A program made the translations under genes and the position numbers. A stretch of 64,000 nucleotides of DNA from Nemania diffusa (lineage: Eukaryota; Ascomycota; Sordariomycetes; Xylariales; Xylariaceae): contig JBBPUQ010000007.1 in NCBI GenBank assembly GCA_038501195.1, forward strand, positions 3,511,501-3,575,500. Reading direction: 5' to 3'. The notes under the pieces were generated by a model, which was given only the letters and a program-made list of their open reading frames with translations, was not told the DNA's origin and searched no databases. Positions 35,700-46,720 of this stretch are shown in pieces; position 1 is the first letter of the stretch; each line of letters opens with the position of its first letter.

Positions 35700-37366
35700 G
35701 GAGGTGCGGGTTTGCGTAACTATATATAGAATTGCCTTCTACAAAGTCATTCATTACATCCGCTGCATCTAAATCCGAATTGATTATTATTGATAAAGTT
35801 GCGCCGCAGTAGGATTAAAGCATTCCACACTCCCATAAGTAGAACATTCCCCGCGAGTCGACTAGGGCTTGTCAATAAGCTTCGCCGTCTCGTCGTCTCA
35901 TAATCATCGAGGTAGGTAATAGTAATCACACCGCTAAGTGTATTTATTCCGCTATTGCAAGTATCAAGTCTAACACGCAGCCTTGATTATACATCTTTAG
36001 TTGAAAGGACTAGTTGAATTCAGGGCCTCATGTTGCTATCATGATTTACGTAGGGAATCAGGAGCGGGACTTCTGGAGTAACGATTACCAATGTCTACTA
36101 AAACTTGAATAACTTGCGGCTCTGTATCTGTATTGTTATTTTAGTTATATTCACAGGCCACAATGACACATAAATCATGTCGTATATCTAGATATTCTAT
36201 ATAAAGGACGAGCAGTTAAAAATAACACGACTTTGCATCAGGGGGCTGTTAAATGTCATATTATTTCATTACTTGCATAGTCTATCAAAGCGGTCTAGAA
36301 CATGCGTAAACCTTTATAACAGAAGGCAACGGCGATAATCGCGTATCTTTTTAGTTTGTGGCTTGTAAATGAAAATCCCCATTACCCATCGTTTGTCAAA
36401 ATACCCCTGATATCACGTTAGTCGGCGTTGTTGCTAGCTTGCGAGGCACCGCCAACGCAGACAAGACCTATGCCTAACCTCATTCTTCCATATTTTCGAG
36501 GTATGTCATTATTAGTAAGCCGAGGAGTAGATAGACTGAGCCCACTGAGATCGCCGTTGACGTATTTTTTCGGATCTTGGGTAGCTTTGGATAATCTAGA
36601 CCGCGAAAAGGGCCGAACACGAGGGCTTTAGAGTTAAGTGTCAGCTGAAAGACACCTCCTTTTGCTGTAGGGTTAATAATATGTTCTTACTACCGCCTTG
36701 GTATATTTGGCGAGAAGACTGGGCCGTAACCCCTTAGATTAAGTTGGTAGAGAACACGTCATATAACGTTTAAGCTTCAACTCGTAAAGCTAACCTGGCA
36801 AGAGTATCGGAGCTGACGGTTATTGGGTTGCAGATTTGGAAGCTTCTACAACAGGTGCTCTTAGCTTCTTATTTCTCGTGGCAGCGATCAGAATTAGATA
36901 CGATCGTCTTATATCTAAACTTGTAGACAAATGGTGTTAACTTCATTAATTCTCTAGTGTTTCCTTGTATGCCTTTTCACTCCTGGCTATACTGCATTTT
37001 GCCTACGAGATTCGTAGCTAGGAATTATATACAAGAATTTAATTCATTTCTATTGTTCTGAAGCCGGGCTTTGAGATCGAGTTATAATAGTGCTTATGTT
37101 GGAGATTAATATGATGTAGATTCTCCACGATGGCTCGAAATATAGGCCGGTAGAAGCAGCCAATACCTGTACTATGTCCATGGCACCACGTGTTGCCCGA
37201 TTGCATATATTCTCGAGTTGTTCCCAATGAGCGAGAAACTCGAAAGCGAAAGGACAATCATTTTGGGGGTTGGTAGCAGACTCTCGTAGTGTTTTAGAAC
37301 AGGCCATCATTACGACGCTAGTAGTAAAGGTGTTCATCATCCGTAACACCAGGAAATATACCCCGC
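35700..37366. other. Intergenic region
   Basis: About 1.7 kb. A 67-codon frame at 36,428-36,631 and minus-strand frames at 37,039-37,388 overlapping the But2 3' end lack support. Nothing else is recognised. Confidence 0.45.
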
Positions 37367-38079
37367 CTAACAGAAGGGCGCCTTGCACGGCAAGCCATAG
37401 CTGTACGAGGTATAAATACCGATAGGGCAGCTGTTAAAATCCTGAAAGAAGGAGAAATGTGTATCATTCGTCGAGGTTACTAGAACCCGTTAGCTTAACA
37501 TCACCTTCGCGATGAATAGTGGTTGGCCACTCATAACTCACCTCCAGCAACACAAGTACCAGCACTAACGGAACAAGGGCCGACGTCAATCGTGTAAGCA
37601 AACCCAGGCTCCAAGTGAATAGGCGGGAACGGCGGGTACGGGCCAAGAGCAGGCTGGTTGTTGAAGGTAGTCTGCGGGCCCGGGCAGCTGCCTGCCTTGT
37701 AACCCGTGAAGAAGAACGTGCCAGCACCTTCGTACTTGTACGACGATGTCTTCAACTGGTCCTGCTTGGGGAACAGGAACTCCAGCGTGCAGTTCGCGTC
37801 GGCGCGCTGGGCGGGGATGTCGAAGCTGAAGATGCTGGAGATGTCGTTGGGCGTGAAGATGCCGTCGTAGCTGGGGCCGAAGGCCTGGTTGGGCTTCTTC
37901 GCGGAGATCTGGGTGATGTAGTGCGGGAATTCGAACTGGCCGGGCTTGAGATACGCCGGGCACCCAGTTTCCTTGTTGTTACCCCATTCGTGGTCTTTGA
38001 GTTCCCGCTTGGAAATCAGCTCATAAGGGGCAGCGATGACTGCGCTGAGCAGAAACGGTATGAAAACAGTGTGCCTCAT
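37367..38079 (-). CDS. Secreted But2-domain protein (two exons)
   Basis: Exons 38,079-37,542 and 37,479-37,367 joined across a 62-base intron (donor GTGAGT, branch GCTAAC, acceptor TAG) give 216 residues. I start at the ATG at 38,079 rather than the upstream in-frame ATG at 38,133, because it opens directly with a signal peptide, 'MRHTVFIPFLLSAVIAAP', followed by a Lys-Arg site at about 24-25. The mature part reads 'GCPAYLKPGQFEFPHYI', 'SFDIPAQRADANCTLEFLFP', and, only after splicing, 'FFQDFNSCPIGIYTSYS' and 'GLPCKAPFC', which are hallmarks of the ubiquitin-3-binding protein But2 C-terminal domain family (PF09792-like). In filamentous fungi these are small secreted Cys-containing proteins of unknown function, possibly cell-wall or effector-like. 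Without the second exon the protein would stop five residues past the donor. Confidence 0.87.
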
Positions 38080-39608
38080 GTTGGTTTTGATTGGAAAGTA
38101 GAGTAGCGATCCTGAAAAGTAATCGGCATCCACTGGAGATTTGTATCAATAAGAGCAAGACTCGGGCGATCAAGACTGAATCATCCCGTGAGGACCGGAA
38201 TCATGAAGACCCTTATAGATTTCTATAAGTCAAGACCTCAGCCGTCAGCCGTACCATGTCTTACTTACAGAAGCCCTACCGGAAACAGTCATCATCGGGT
38301 CCGAAGCCCATCAGCCGCCTCTAGGCGTTAATCTGACAAACGTGGCAGGCGATTCAATAGTATTAAATGAGGAGATTTGTTTGTCTCACTCGGAGCAACA
38401 AGCCCGTTACCGTTTGCTGTCATGGAAGTTACTATCACACGAGGGTTATCGGGTGCCTACTCGCAGACAAGTAGGTAGCCGTCGCATCTTCCACCTAGGG
38501 AACTGGACCTGTCAGTTTTCTCGTTGTCATTTTGCACCGCACGAGAACCGGGTCCGAAGCTGCATACATATACATGCATGTCTTACCTAATATTAATGCA
38601 TACAGAAGTTGAAGCTACGCCTCGTGTAGTAAGATGTTCATACCCTATAAAGTTCTAACTTAATACTAGGCTAGTAAAGAAACACACCTCGGGAAATTGA
38701 AATTCCTGCCTAAAGTATTGCTCAAGTCGTATAGGGTCTAGCGACAGCTAAAAGAACTAGCTAATTCTTGTATAGATTACATAGTCTATGCTCTGAATAT
38801 GAATGCTTAATCAACGATGTTTTAATGTGCTTAGTAAAGAGCATTGAAGCAGCCAATCGGGAGTTTGGAGGGAGTATCTAGATGCCAATGCCTTTTCGAT
38901 TCCCCTTTTCGGTACCCTATTTAGCTTAATGCTTTTAACTACCGCACGATAGTGGAAGCAACGATAATATTTGCAATGTCTATGTCACCTTTTCGATCAA
39001 TCTCCCGTGGTAGATAGTATTCTCCTATTCGGAAATCGAGGGCGAGGGCGAGGGTAAGGGGAGTGCGGGTCGTCTTGTCGTAGAGGAGAGGCGTGTTAAT
39101 TTTTTCAGTGAGAAGAGCAATAGCTATCACATTTATTGCTTTTTCTCGGCTCTTGTTTACAATGTATACGGACAGGGGCGTAATAGTCTTAGACGATGCT
39201 CTCCTATCCCGGCGGTATTACCCGCAGTAGTGCTGCGCGCAGTTAAGACATTAGTACTATTTACAGCAGTAGCCCATCTAGGTAGTCAATATCAATATTA
39301 GGTTTCACCTTAGCAAAAGTCTTAGTAGTTGAGTCAACGAGATGGTTCTATTGATAAGCCCGCATAAAAGTCACGAAGCGCTCGTGGATTCGGGATGCGC
39401 CACATAAATGGCAATTTGCGGCTCTATCCTGACTCAATATCAGGTATCTAGATAGCGTGCAGGCGATCTAGGAGTACTATTGCCTGCGGGAATCGTGTCT
39501 TAAACCTCGTTTCCCTCCTAGTTCCCGGCATAAGACAGACGCTAACTGCGTTGTCATCTTATTTCTGCCCTTACAAATCATCATCTGAATGCCGTAGACA
39601 AGTTCTAT
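38080..39608. other. Intergenic region
   Basis: No supported gene. Purine-rich simple tracts occur near 39,040-39,060. The end of this stretch, 39,601-39,608, is the left target-site duplication of the adjacent hAT-like element. Confidence 0.45.
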
Positions 39609-40249
39609 GAGCCTACCTGTATACGCCTCGATTTTATCCTAGATGCGCCATGCCCCCACCTAATTTAACTACAATTGTACTAGTGCTGTGCACATTACTT
39701 ACTTTTAGTATAGTTCCTAGCAGAGGGACAATTATACCAGAAGTACCAGCATTGTAAGTAAAAATTCAACCTACTGAGCCACTTACCAAGCTACCTACCT
39801 AGCCACCTACCTAGCCACTTACTTAGCCACACAGCCTTAAATAATTGTGCTTACTTACTTATTTATTCAATTAACCTATTTACTCAGACCTGCTTAGCTA
39901 CATTAAGCCACACCGAGCCACATCGAGCTACACTAAGCCATACTTTTAGCTACAAATAAAACTACAATTTGAAAATCTGTTCTTACCCCTTACTATAATT
40001 TACTACCAACTTACTACTTTATTTATTACTTTACTTACTATTTTACTTATTACTTGACCTACTGCTTTGCTTATTATTTCATCTACTATTTCAACTTGTC
40101 AAGTAAATATAGCAAATAATTCGGTAGAAATAAGTAATCGCTATAAAATAAGTAAGTAGGTAAGTAGGTACGCAGTAGTACTTGGATAATCAAACTAAGT
40201 GGGGGCATGGCGCATCTAGAATGAAATCGAGGCGTATGCAGGTGGGCTC
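39609..40249 (+). mobile_element. Non-autonomous hAT-like element (MITE), copy A
   Basis: A 641-base element with terminal inverted repeats of about 50 bases (39,609-39,658 and 40,200-40,249; about four mismatches) that begin GAGCC and end GGCTC. It is flanked by a perfect 8-bp direct duplication, agttctat (39,601-39,608 and 40,250-40,257). Eight-base duplications are the signature of hAT transposases. The inside has no coding frame and is full of degenerate short repeats (ccacctacctag- and acttactactt-like). A second copy lies inverted at 45,102-45,734. It must depend on a transposase encoded elsewhere. Confidence 0.9.
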
Positions 40250-40257
40250 AGTTCTAT

Positions 40258-41194
40258 CATCTTCTAGCAAGTTAACACCTACGTAGCAGCTACAGTGTTA
40301 GTAATTTTCTTGCGCGGATATGATGATCGGCTTCAGAAAATGCCTGGACCTTGGTAGCTCTGCGCAGATTTGTCCTTCTATCGGATGAAATACCCAAATG
40401 TCGATTCAATTTCTTGCTGACCAATTCAGCCCACTGTGATATCTTACAGCACACCGTTGGGCGCCACGCATGGAGGTGCTGTATAATCGATGGCGGCTTC
40501 ATTGCCCTCTTTTTGGAGTGGCCTTCAGTCAGATTGTAGTTAGACATTCAAGTTTCCTCTCTTCGGTGCTAAGAGTGATATTCCCTTCTCGTTACTACCC
40601 TAGCAGCTTCCAAAGCGGCGAGATGTGTGGAGGTAAAGAAGTCTCATAACCACTGCTTTACGGAGACCCAGTTTCAACGTAGTCCAAATCTGGCATCGGC
40701 TTAGACCACGTTTCAAAATACTCCGATTTCCCCCAGTGGTTACAAGCTGGAGGTAGGATTTTCAACATGGCTGAACTCAGTTCATTAAAGTTCATGCGGT
40801 CTCCGAAGCGGATATGGGCTACCCCAAGCAGCCAGCCCAAATCAGAATAAGGTGATCCTAGTTGTAGGAGATGAGGAAAGCAGACAACCCGCAATGTCAC
40901 GCCTCAAATTTGGGTGGCTAGAGGTGTGTGGTGTGCCTCTAGGGACAATAGTATCGGCCTAGGAGGGCGGGGCCCGATCGATCGATGGGAACGTATTGGT
41001 GGTCAAGACGGTCTGGGCGCATTGCCACGACAGGACCAAAGTCGGGCAATTTTAAAACGTCGTGCTCCGTACTTAATACGAGTTGGACAAGGTAGCTAGT
41101 ACAAAGGTTCCCGGCGTAACGAAGAGTGGTCCTGATAAGAAGCAGCCATTGATGCGCTATGTATTCCAAGGTTTGGAGGGAACCAAATAGTATC
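40258..41194. other. Region between MITE copy A and the Kin17 gene
   Basis: Minus-strand frames at 40,290-40,547, 40,658-40,900 and 40,939-41,202 look more protein-like than random (for example 'FGDRMNFNELSSAMLKILPP') but are short, separated by stops, and match no family I recognise. They might be the remains of one gene. Confidence 0.35.
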
Positions 41195-42028
41195 TCAGTC
41201 ATTCCTTGGCCTCTTTACTGAACGGTTATCCGAACCTATGGTATCAGTATCGCGACTCGTCCTTTTCCCGGCTTGGCGGTCGACATCGGCGCCCCCAGAA
41301 GTTTCCGAAGCAAGCTTCTTCTTTGCAGCGCGGAATACATTTGGGCGCTCGCGGGCGCTCGGCTGTTGCTTCTTCTGAATCGTTATTTTGGGCAGCTGGA
41401 TCTGGATAGCTTCGCCGGGAGTACGGATGACCTCGGTGGGTTGTTGAGATTCGGCCACTGGCGCCCGTGCAGCTCTGTCTATCTGTTGCTTGAGCATTCG
41501 CGCTTCGATCTTTGCTGACGTAGAATCCTGCTTTTCGGCGCGAGCGAGGGCCTCCTGTCGAGAAATGGACGACGGAGAGCGATCGATGTAAGAGATGTAA
41601 AATCCGCCAACGCCGCCTTCGCCGTCCTCCTTTTCCTCAACTCTACACAACCCTTCCCGGCCGAGCGACTTCGCGAATTCGGTGAGGGAGCGCCAGCGGG
41701 TGGCGTTGAGGTGGACGTGGTCTCGTTGCGCGATGTAGATTTGGTAAAAACGGTTCACCTGAACGGCCTTTTCGCCGTGGCTTGTTTTCAGCAGCTTCAG
41801 GAAATCGGACTGGAATTGGCTCGAGAAGTTGTCGATCGCTTTATCGATGGGCCCATCAAAGGTGGCCTGGACGGTTCGGACGTGGCCTTCGGAAAGGGTG
41901 TGCTGCTTGAAGGCATTCTCATCTCTACATTGTTTCTGGCAAGGTGTGCAGTACCAACGCAGGCGACCGAGGCCTTTGGCCTTCATGCGCTTGTCCAGTT
42001 GGCGAGACGGGTTATTTTTTGCCGACAT
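41195..42028 (-). CDS. Kin17/Rts2-type DNA/RNA-binding protein
   Basis: Single exon, 277 residues. A C2H2 zinc finger sits at Cys27, Cys30, His43 and His49 ('RWYCTPCQKQC' through 'SEGH'). The Kin17 winged-helix-like domain follows (about 52-150), with family hallmarks 'KAVQVNRFYQIYI', 'HVHLNATRWRSLTEFAKSLGREG' and 'SYIDRSPSSISRQEAL'. A charged, Lys/Arg-rich tail ends in 'KRPRND'. Kin17 proteins are nuclear and linked to pre-mRNA processing, replication and DNA-damage response. The extreme N terminus ('MSAKNNPSRQLDKRMKAKG') differs from the conserved 'MP-E-GS-K' start, and the protein lacks the KOW/SH3-like C-terminal part of animal Kin17, as in yeast Rts2. It is the only clearly housekeeping-type gene in the window, placed between two inverted MITE copies. 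Confidence 0.9.
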   Translation of the reverse strand: MSAKNNPSRQLDKRMKAKGLGRLRWYCTPCQKQCRDENAFKQHTLSEGHVRTVQATFDGPIDKAIDNFSSQFQSDFLKLLKTSHGEKAVQVNRFYQIYIAQRDHVHLNATRWRSLTEFAKSLGREGLCRVEEKEDGEGGVGGFYISYIDRSPSSISRQEALARAEKQDSTSAKIEARMLKQQIDRAARAPVAESQQPTEVIRTPGEAIQIQLPKITIQKKQQPSARERPNVFRAAKKKLASETSGGADVDRQAGKRTSRDTDTIGSDNRSVKRPRND

Positions 42029-42773
42029 CTTGCGAAACCGGAAACTGAGCAGAGATGTGTATCGTGATAATTGAAAGAAAGAAGGGTGATGTAAGATAGC
42101 CTACAGTGTACACACTGAGCTAAACTCTTATAAAGTTCTAAACAAAGAACTGGGAGGCGTGTAGTGTGGCTGTGCACTATGGCTGTGTGGTTGCTGTTCA
42201 AAAGTGGGTATCAGATACCCCCTGTAAGTCCGCTCTTATCTATCTAGACTTTCGTATCTAAATGTGAACCATTATCTAATCACCAGCATCTTCATCTGAC
42301 TGTATCGCTTCCTTTGGACTTATACGGGATATGACACTACGGAAGAATATTTTTAATTGTCGTATAGTTGATCTGAAAGACAGTGTCCTTGTCAGTCGCC
42401 AAGGATCCACAGTAGTGCGCAGATGATATCGTCGTTAAAGTACGACTTCCTACTCCCACGGCAAACATATCCGCGCGCTAATAAACTTAACGACAAGACA
42501 GGCAAGACAATAATTAGATTCTTATAGTTATAATAGGGGCATTAGAGTAGACATAAGTTCGCTAAATTGACAGGTTACCATCAATCGAACCTCATCCATG
42601 AAGTATGTAATTGCGATCTCTGTAAAGTTATCACTTGACTACCCCTTAAGATTAACCCCCATCAACATACTAAGAAAAAGACGAATTCAGGTAAACAAGT
42701 TCAGTTTGATCAAGTATTTTCTTTAATTTTTATTTATTAAGTATTCTATAATGCTCGCTTCAAAGTGAAATCA
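42029..42773. other. Intergenic region
   Basis: Promoter side of the Kin17 gene and 3' flank of the DUF3176 gene. No coding content is seen. Confidence 0.5.
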
Positions 42774-44966
42774 TCAATTCACCATAAGCCAAAAGTCTAA
42801 TTCCCCTTTGCCAAGCCGTACATCCATCTGCTGGGCTTCATCCTTCATCTGATCAACATGCACAAGGGTATGCTGGTTGTTAACCTCATACCCCAAGCCG
42901 TGGAACAGCAGCGGAAGGAGCGAGGATTTCCACACCGGCCTCGTCTCACGATCCCGCCAGCTCTGCGCAACAGCCACTATCAACAGCAGGAGGACGAGCG
43001 CCGTCAGTGCCGCAGGAAGCGCCACCCAGCCCCAATTCACGCGCGTGCACACGGTCGTCCGGAGCGCGTCGCCCAAGACCACCCCAGCTCCCTTTCCGTC
43101 GACCCCCAAGCTGGTGATGCGCATGCGGTTCGTGATGGATGTCGCGAGGTTGTCTATGATGCCGGACATGGTGGCCAGGGTGGCGTTTCCCCCGGCGTAC
43201 ATGTCCTCGAGGAGCCAGTTGCCCCCATCCCAATCGCAGGTGATGACGCTTGGATCGAGGTCCGCGGTACTCAGCCACTCGTACAGACAAGTACCGTTCA
43301 GCGACGTCTGCAGAAAGTCCACGATGCCGAAGTTGAGAGCCCACGGCATCGTGTAGGCGCACTCCATAGGTGCTGTGATATTCTGCTCGTCCTGGATGGC
43401 CCAGGTGAAGTTGCGCCCCGGGACCTGCGGGACGGACGAGAAGTTGGTCGTGTCGAATACCTGCCCGTCGACCAGACAGGGGCTCTTAATCACCGGACGA
43501 TCATCTACGATGGTTCTGTACCGACCCGCTAGGTCGCTGATGTTCGTCGGGACAACGGACACCACTTCCTCTTTTAACGCCCCGTTGACCACTGACCCCT
43601 CGTAGTTGCGCAGGCAGGGGAAGAGACTGCAGTTCGCTGCCAAGACGTCGAGGTCTTGGGGAAGATGGGGTAAATTTGCATGGCGGTGCTCACAGCTGTA
43701 CTGTGTGTACCTGGTAGTCGCGTTGATTGATTGCGTACAGTTTTTGAAGGTGAAGGTGAGGAACGTAATGTCCTGCTGTGCGCTGTATTCCTGCGAATGC
43801 GAGACCACTTGCATCCACGATCCCTGCTCTATGCTATTGATGCTGGCCCCGTCAATTTCAAACGCATAGCCGCTCGCACCGGAATCAGTCTCGTTTGAGT
43901 GAACGTAGCGCTCCTGGATCGAGTCGGTAATGTCAGTGCAGCGGCTGCAGAACCCGACGGATGAGTACGCCACGCCGTCGAAACTGGGGAACGTGCAATT
44001 GCCGGTGGGACAGTCGAATCCTACGAACCCGGCAGTGGCGTCGGACGTGGTAAGACCGTTGATGATTGCGCCTTTCATCGGTGTTCGCAAGTAGGGCGCT
44101 GGCAGGCTGTGTCCGCCAACATACCAATCAGACGGATCGACGTAGTGAGCTGCTTGGACGGTCGGTTTTTGGCTGTGCATGTCCATAGGTAACTGGCAGA
44201 CAGTCGTACGGATGGCTTGCTGGGTAAACGGGCCAATGGCAAGGGATGTTATAACAAGAATAGCCCCAAAAGATGCAATATGCCTGTCGGATGTAAGATT
44301 CAGTGTCCCAAAGTCGCTTAGGAGGCCCTCATCAATATGTGACCTACGGTTTGTACGTCAGAAAGAGTAACTTAATGGCGCCCCATACCCCTCGCGATGC
44401 CGCATCAAACTTTTCGAGATGCTGCAACGGATGCGTGGTATCGAACCAACCCCATTTCTTATAGCTGATCACTAGAAAAATCGATTAATTACCGTCGCAA
44501 TCGGCCACAGCCCCCGTCTGCCCTCTCCCCTGAACATACCTTCGGAGACAACAAAGGCGAGAATTGCACGCAATATTGTTGATAAGATGGCGATGACCGA
44601 ATTAAGCGTAAGTTCGTGAGGCCACTTAGGCTGCTCTTTATCTTCAAACAGTTTAAGGACTAGGGCGATTGTAATGATCAAACCGATCGCCAGCGTCATG
44701 CTAAACGCTTCAGCGGCCCAGTCCCCTAACGGATTTCGTCGATACGCATTTTCCTTCAGAAAAGGGTCTACCCCGTTTCGAGTGACGTTCTCGTTTTCTT
44801 GTCTCGTGTCAGTCGTGTTTGCATTGTCGGGGGCGTGCCACTGTGTCTCTATTGTGTAGTAGTCGTGCTTGTCTGCTTCAGTACCGTCTGTACTCGACGT
44901 GGGGTATAGAAAGGCCCTGTCCGGTTCGACTCGACTCCAGTCGTCTATGGGCTGATGAGAACCCAT
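42774..44966 (-). CDS. DUF3176 multi-pass membrane protein (three exons)
   Basis: Exons 44,966-44,540, 44,471-44,348 and 44,283-42,774 join in frame to 686 residues. The first intron has clear GT-AG ends. For the second the donor could be GTAGGT at 44,347 (used here) or GTACAA a few bases earlier; both keep frame. Domains: a polar N terminus, two membrane segments in exon 1 ('MTLAIGLIITIALVLKLF' and 'SVIAILSTILRAILAFVV'), then 'WFDTTHPLQHLEKFDAASRG' and 'HIASFGAILVITSLAIGPFTQQ', a typical DUF3176 core with a third membrane segment. Next comes a large Cys-rich, N-glycosylation-rich ectodomain and a fourth membrane segment near the C terminus ('WVALPAALTALVLLLLIVAV'). The family is fungus-specific and of unknown function, probably at the plasma membrane. 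The third exon alone would wrongly look like a complete 470-residue gene. Confidence 0.88.
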
Positions 44967-45101
44967 TGTCGCAGTCGTGCATTCTACCTTTTTGGAGAAG
45001 TAGAATTAGAAGAATTATAGAAATATTATAACCGCACGAAAGGAATCAGCTAAATAAGAACTCTTAAGTCGCCAGATTAAACAGGATCGGTACTTAGATA
45101 T

Positions 45102-45734
45102 GAGCCCACCTGCATACGCCTCGATTTCATCCTATATGCGCTATGCCCCCACTTAGTTTGATTATCCAAGTACTACTGCGTACTTATTTACTTACTTACT
45201 TACTATATAGCGATTACTTATTTCTACTGAATTATTTGCTATATTTACTTGATAAGTTGAAATAGTAAGTGAAATAATAAGTAAAGCAGTAGGTAAAGTG
45301 GTAAGTAAAGTGGTAAGTGAAGTAGTAGATAAAGTAGTAAGTTGGTAGTAAATTACAGTAAGAGATAAGAACAGATTTTCAAATTGTGGCTTTATTTGTA
45401 GCTAAAAGTATAGCTTGGTGTGGCTCGGTGTGGCTAAGTAGGTTTAAGTAAATAGGTTAATTGAATAAATAAGTAAGTAAACACAATTACTTAAGGCTGT
45501 GTGGCTAGGTAAGTGGCTAGGTAGGTGGCTTGGTAGGTGGTTTGGTAGGTGGCTCGGTAGGTGGCTCGGTAGGTTGAATTTTTACTTATAATGCTGGTAC
45601 TTCTGGTATAATTGTCCTTCTGCTGGGAACTATACTAAAAGTAGGTGATGTGCACAGCACTAGTACAATTGTAGTTAAATTATGTGGGGGCATGGCGCAT
45701 CTAGGATGAAATCGAGGCGTATGTAGGTGGGCTC
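45102..45734 (-). mobile_element. Non-autonomous hAT-like element (MITE), copy B, inverted
   Basis: A 633-base element closely similar to copy A at 39,609-40,249 but in the opposite orientation. It has the same GAGCC...GGCTC termini with inverted repeats of about 50 bases. It is flanked by an imperfect 8-bp duplication: ttagatat at 45,094-45,101 and ctagatat at 45,735-45,742, seven of eight matching. It has no coding frame. The degenerate internal repeats (ggtaggtggct, agtaagtaaag) mirror those of copy A. Confidence 0.88.
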
Positions 45735-46133
45735 CTAGATATCTCTAACTGCCAATCGCGCTAGCATAGAATTTGGTGATCCTTTCTGTCTGGGGTATTA
45801 GGATACCGGGGCTCTGGGCTGGGATTGGATCGCGCGACATGGCCCCTAACTTACTATAGGTTAGCGTGGTGAGGCAGTGGATGTCAGGTCTATTTAAAGC
45901 AATTATACGACTATACGGATACCTAACATAGATTGGGGCTGATCTACATGGATGGTTACGTGCAAACGATGGAAGCTAGAAATGAAGTTACACCATGAGG
46001 GTCGCATGTCATCCTCCCCAATTAGAAGATTGGGGTTGGCAAATGCATCCAGAGCTATTCACAGAACTAAATACTACCATAAGAGCCGAGTGCTTTCCGT
46101 CCCCTAAAATGCCGTGAGCTACCTACCTAAGAA

Positions 46134-46720
46134 ATGGACACAGCGAAGCCGACATCAGTGCTCTCCCTAGCCGTAGTGGACAAGTGGTTAGAGACTTGAA
46201 TCAAAGAGAACGAATCATGCCATCAACGCGCGAGCTCTATTTCCCTGCCTTCGCGTTTCTTAGATGCGACTAACCCCAACTGCATGGATCAGGTGTCTTT
46301 AATGGCCCGACTCGCGATATGTAGCGCTCAGCCATTGCTGAGGCAAAGTGAAGATTACCACAACTACAAAATCCACCGTTAGCAAGAATAAGGATGAGAT
46401 AGACATTAGCATTCTCCCCAGGACATTTCAAGACGCTATCATAATTCTTCGCTCACCCGAAATGCGTCATGAATAGATCGATAGTCTCTCGGACTGGTAC
46501 TAGTTGGTGTCGCAGTGTTCAGCTCGTGACATCACAAAAGACCGGCACTCCTCGGTATTGCTAGTGCGCCCAAGGCCATCACCGGGGACGACTACCTTTA
46601 TGACACATGGCGCGGCGGACTGCTCGAAGGCCTTTTATGATATTCAATTATCAAAATTAGTCTTAGCAGACCCGAAAAGTCAGGTCAGACGCACCCTCAT
46701 GGTCATCGGCCATGGACATA
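46134..46720 (+). pseudogene. Broken HET-domain gene
   Basis: Two overlapping frames carry a recognisable heterokaryon-incompatibility (HET) domain. From 46,134: 'VVDKWLET', a stop, 'IKENESCHQ', then 'SLPSRFLDATNPNCMDQVSL', the usual lead-in to HET. After a one-base frameshift: 'DISILPRTFQDAIIILRS', a stop, 'IDSLSDW', another stop, then 'SARDITKDRHSS'. In intact HET proteins this core reads LP.TF.DAI..TR.LG..YLWIDSLCI. The 'LSHCWG' motif and part of the Leu-Trp-Ile-Asp segment are missing. With at least three stops, a frameshift and deletions it cannot be functional. C-to-T changes may be involved. Intact HET proteins trigger cell death on non-self contact. DNA downstream to about 47,300 may hold more of the ruined C-terminal part. 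Confidence 0.65.

Noticed and set aside
37615..38106. 163-codon plus-strand frame over the But2 gene
   Set aside because: Antisense shadow in GC-rich coding DNA; the minus-strand frame has signal peptide, splice and family motifs.
39780..40180. CRISPR-like or satellite array
   Set aside because: The short repeats are degenerate, lack regular spacers and lie inside a MITE.
40290..40900. Intact gene on the minus strand downstream of Kin17
   Set aside because: Frames are short and separated by stops; no splice path or family recognised.
42858..43532. 224-codon plus-strand frame
   Set aside because: Antisense shadow of DUF3176 exon 3.
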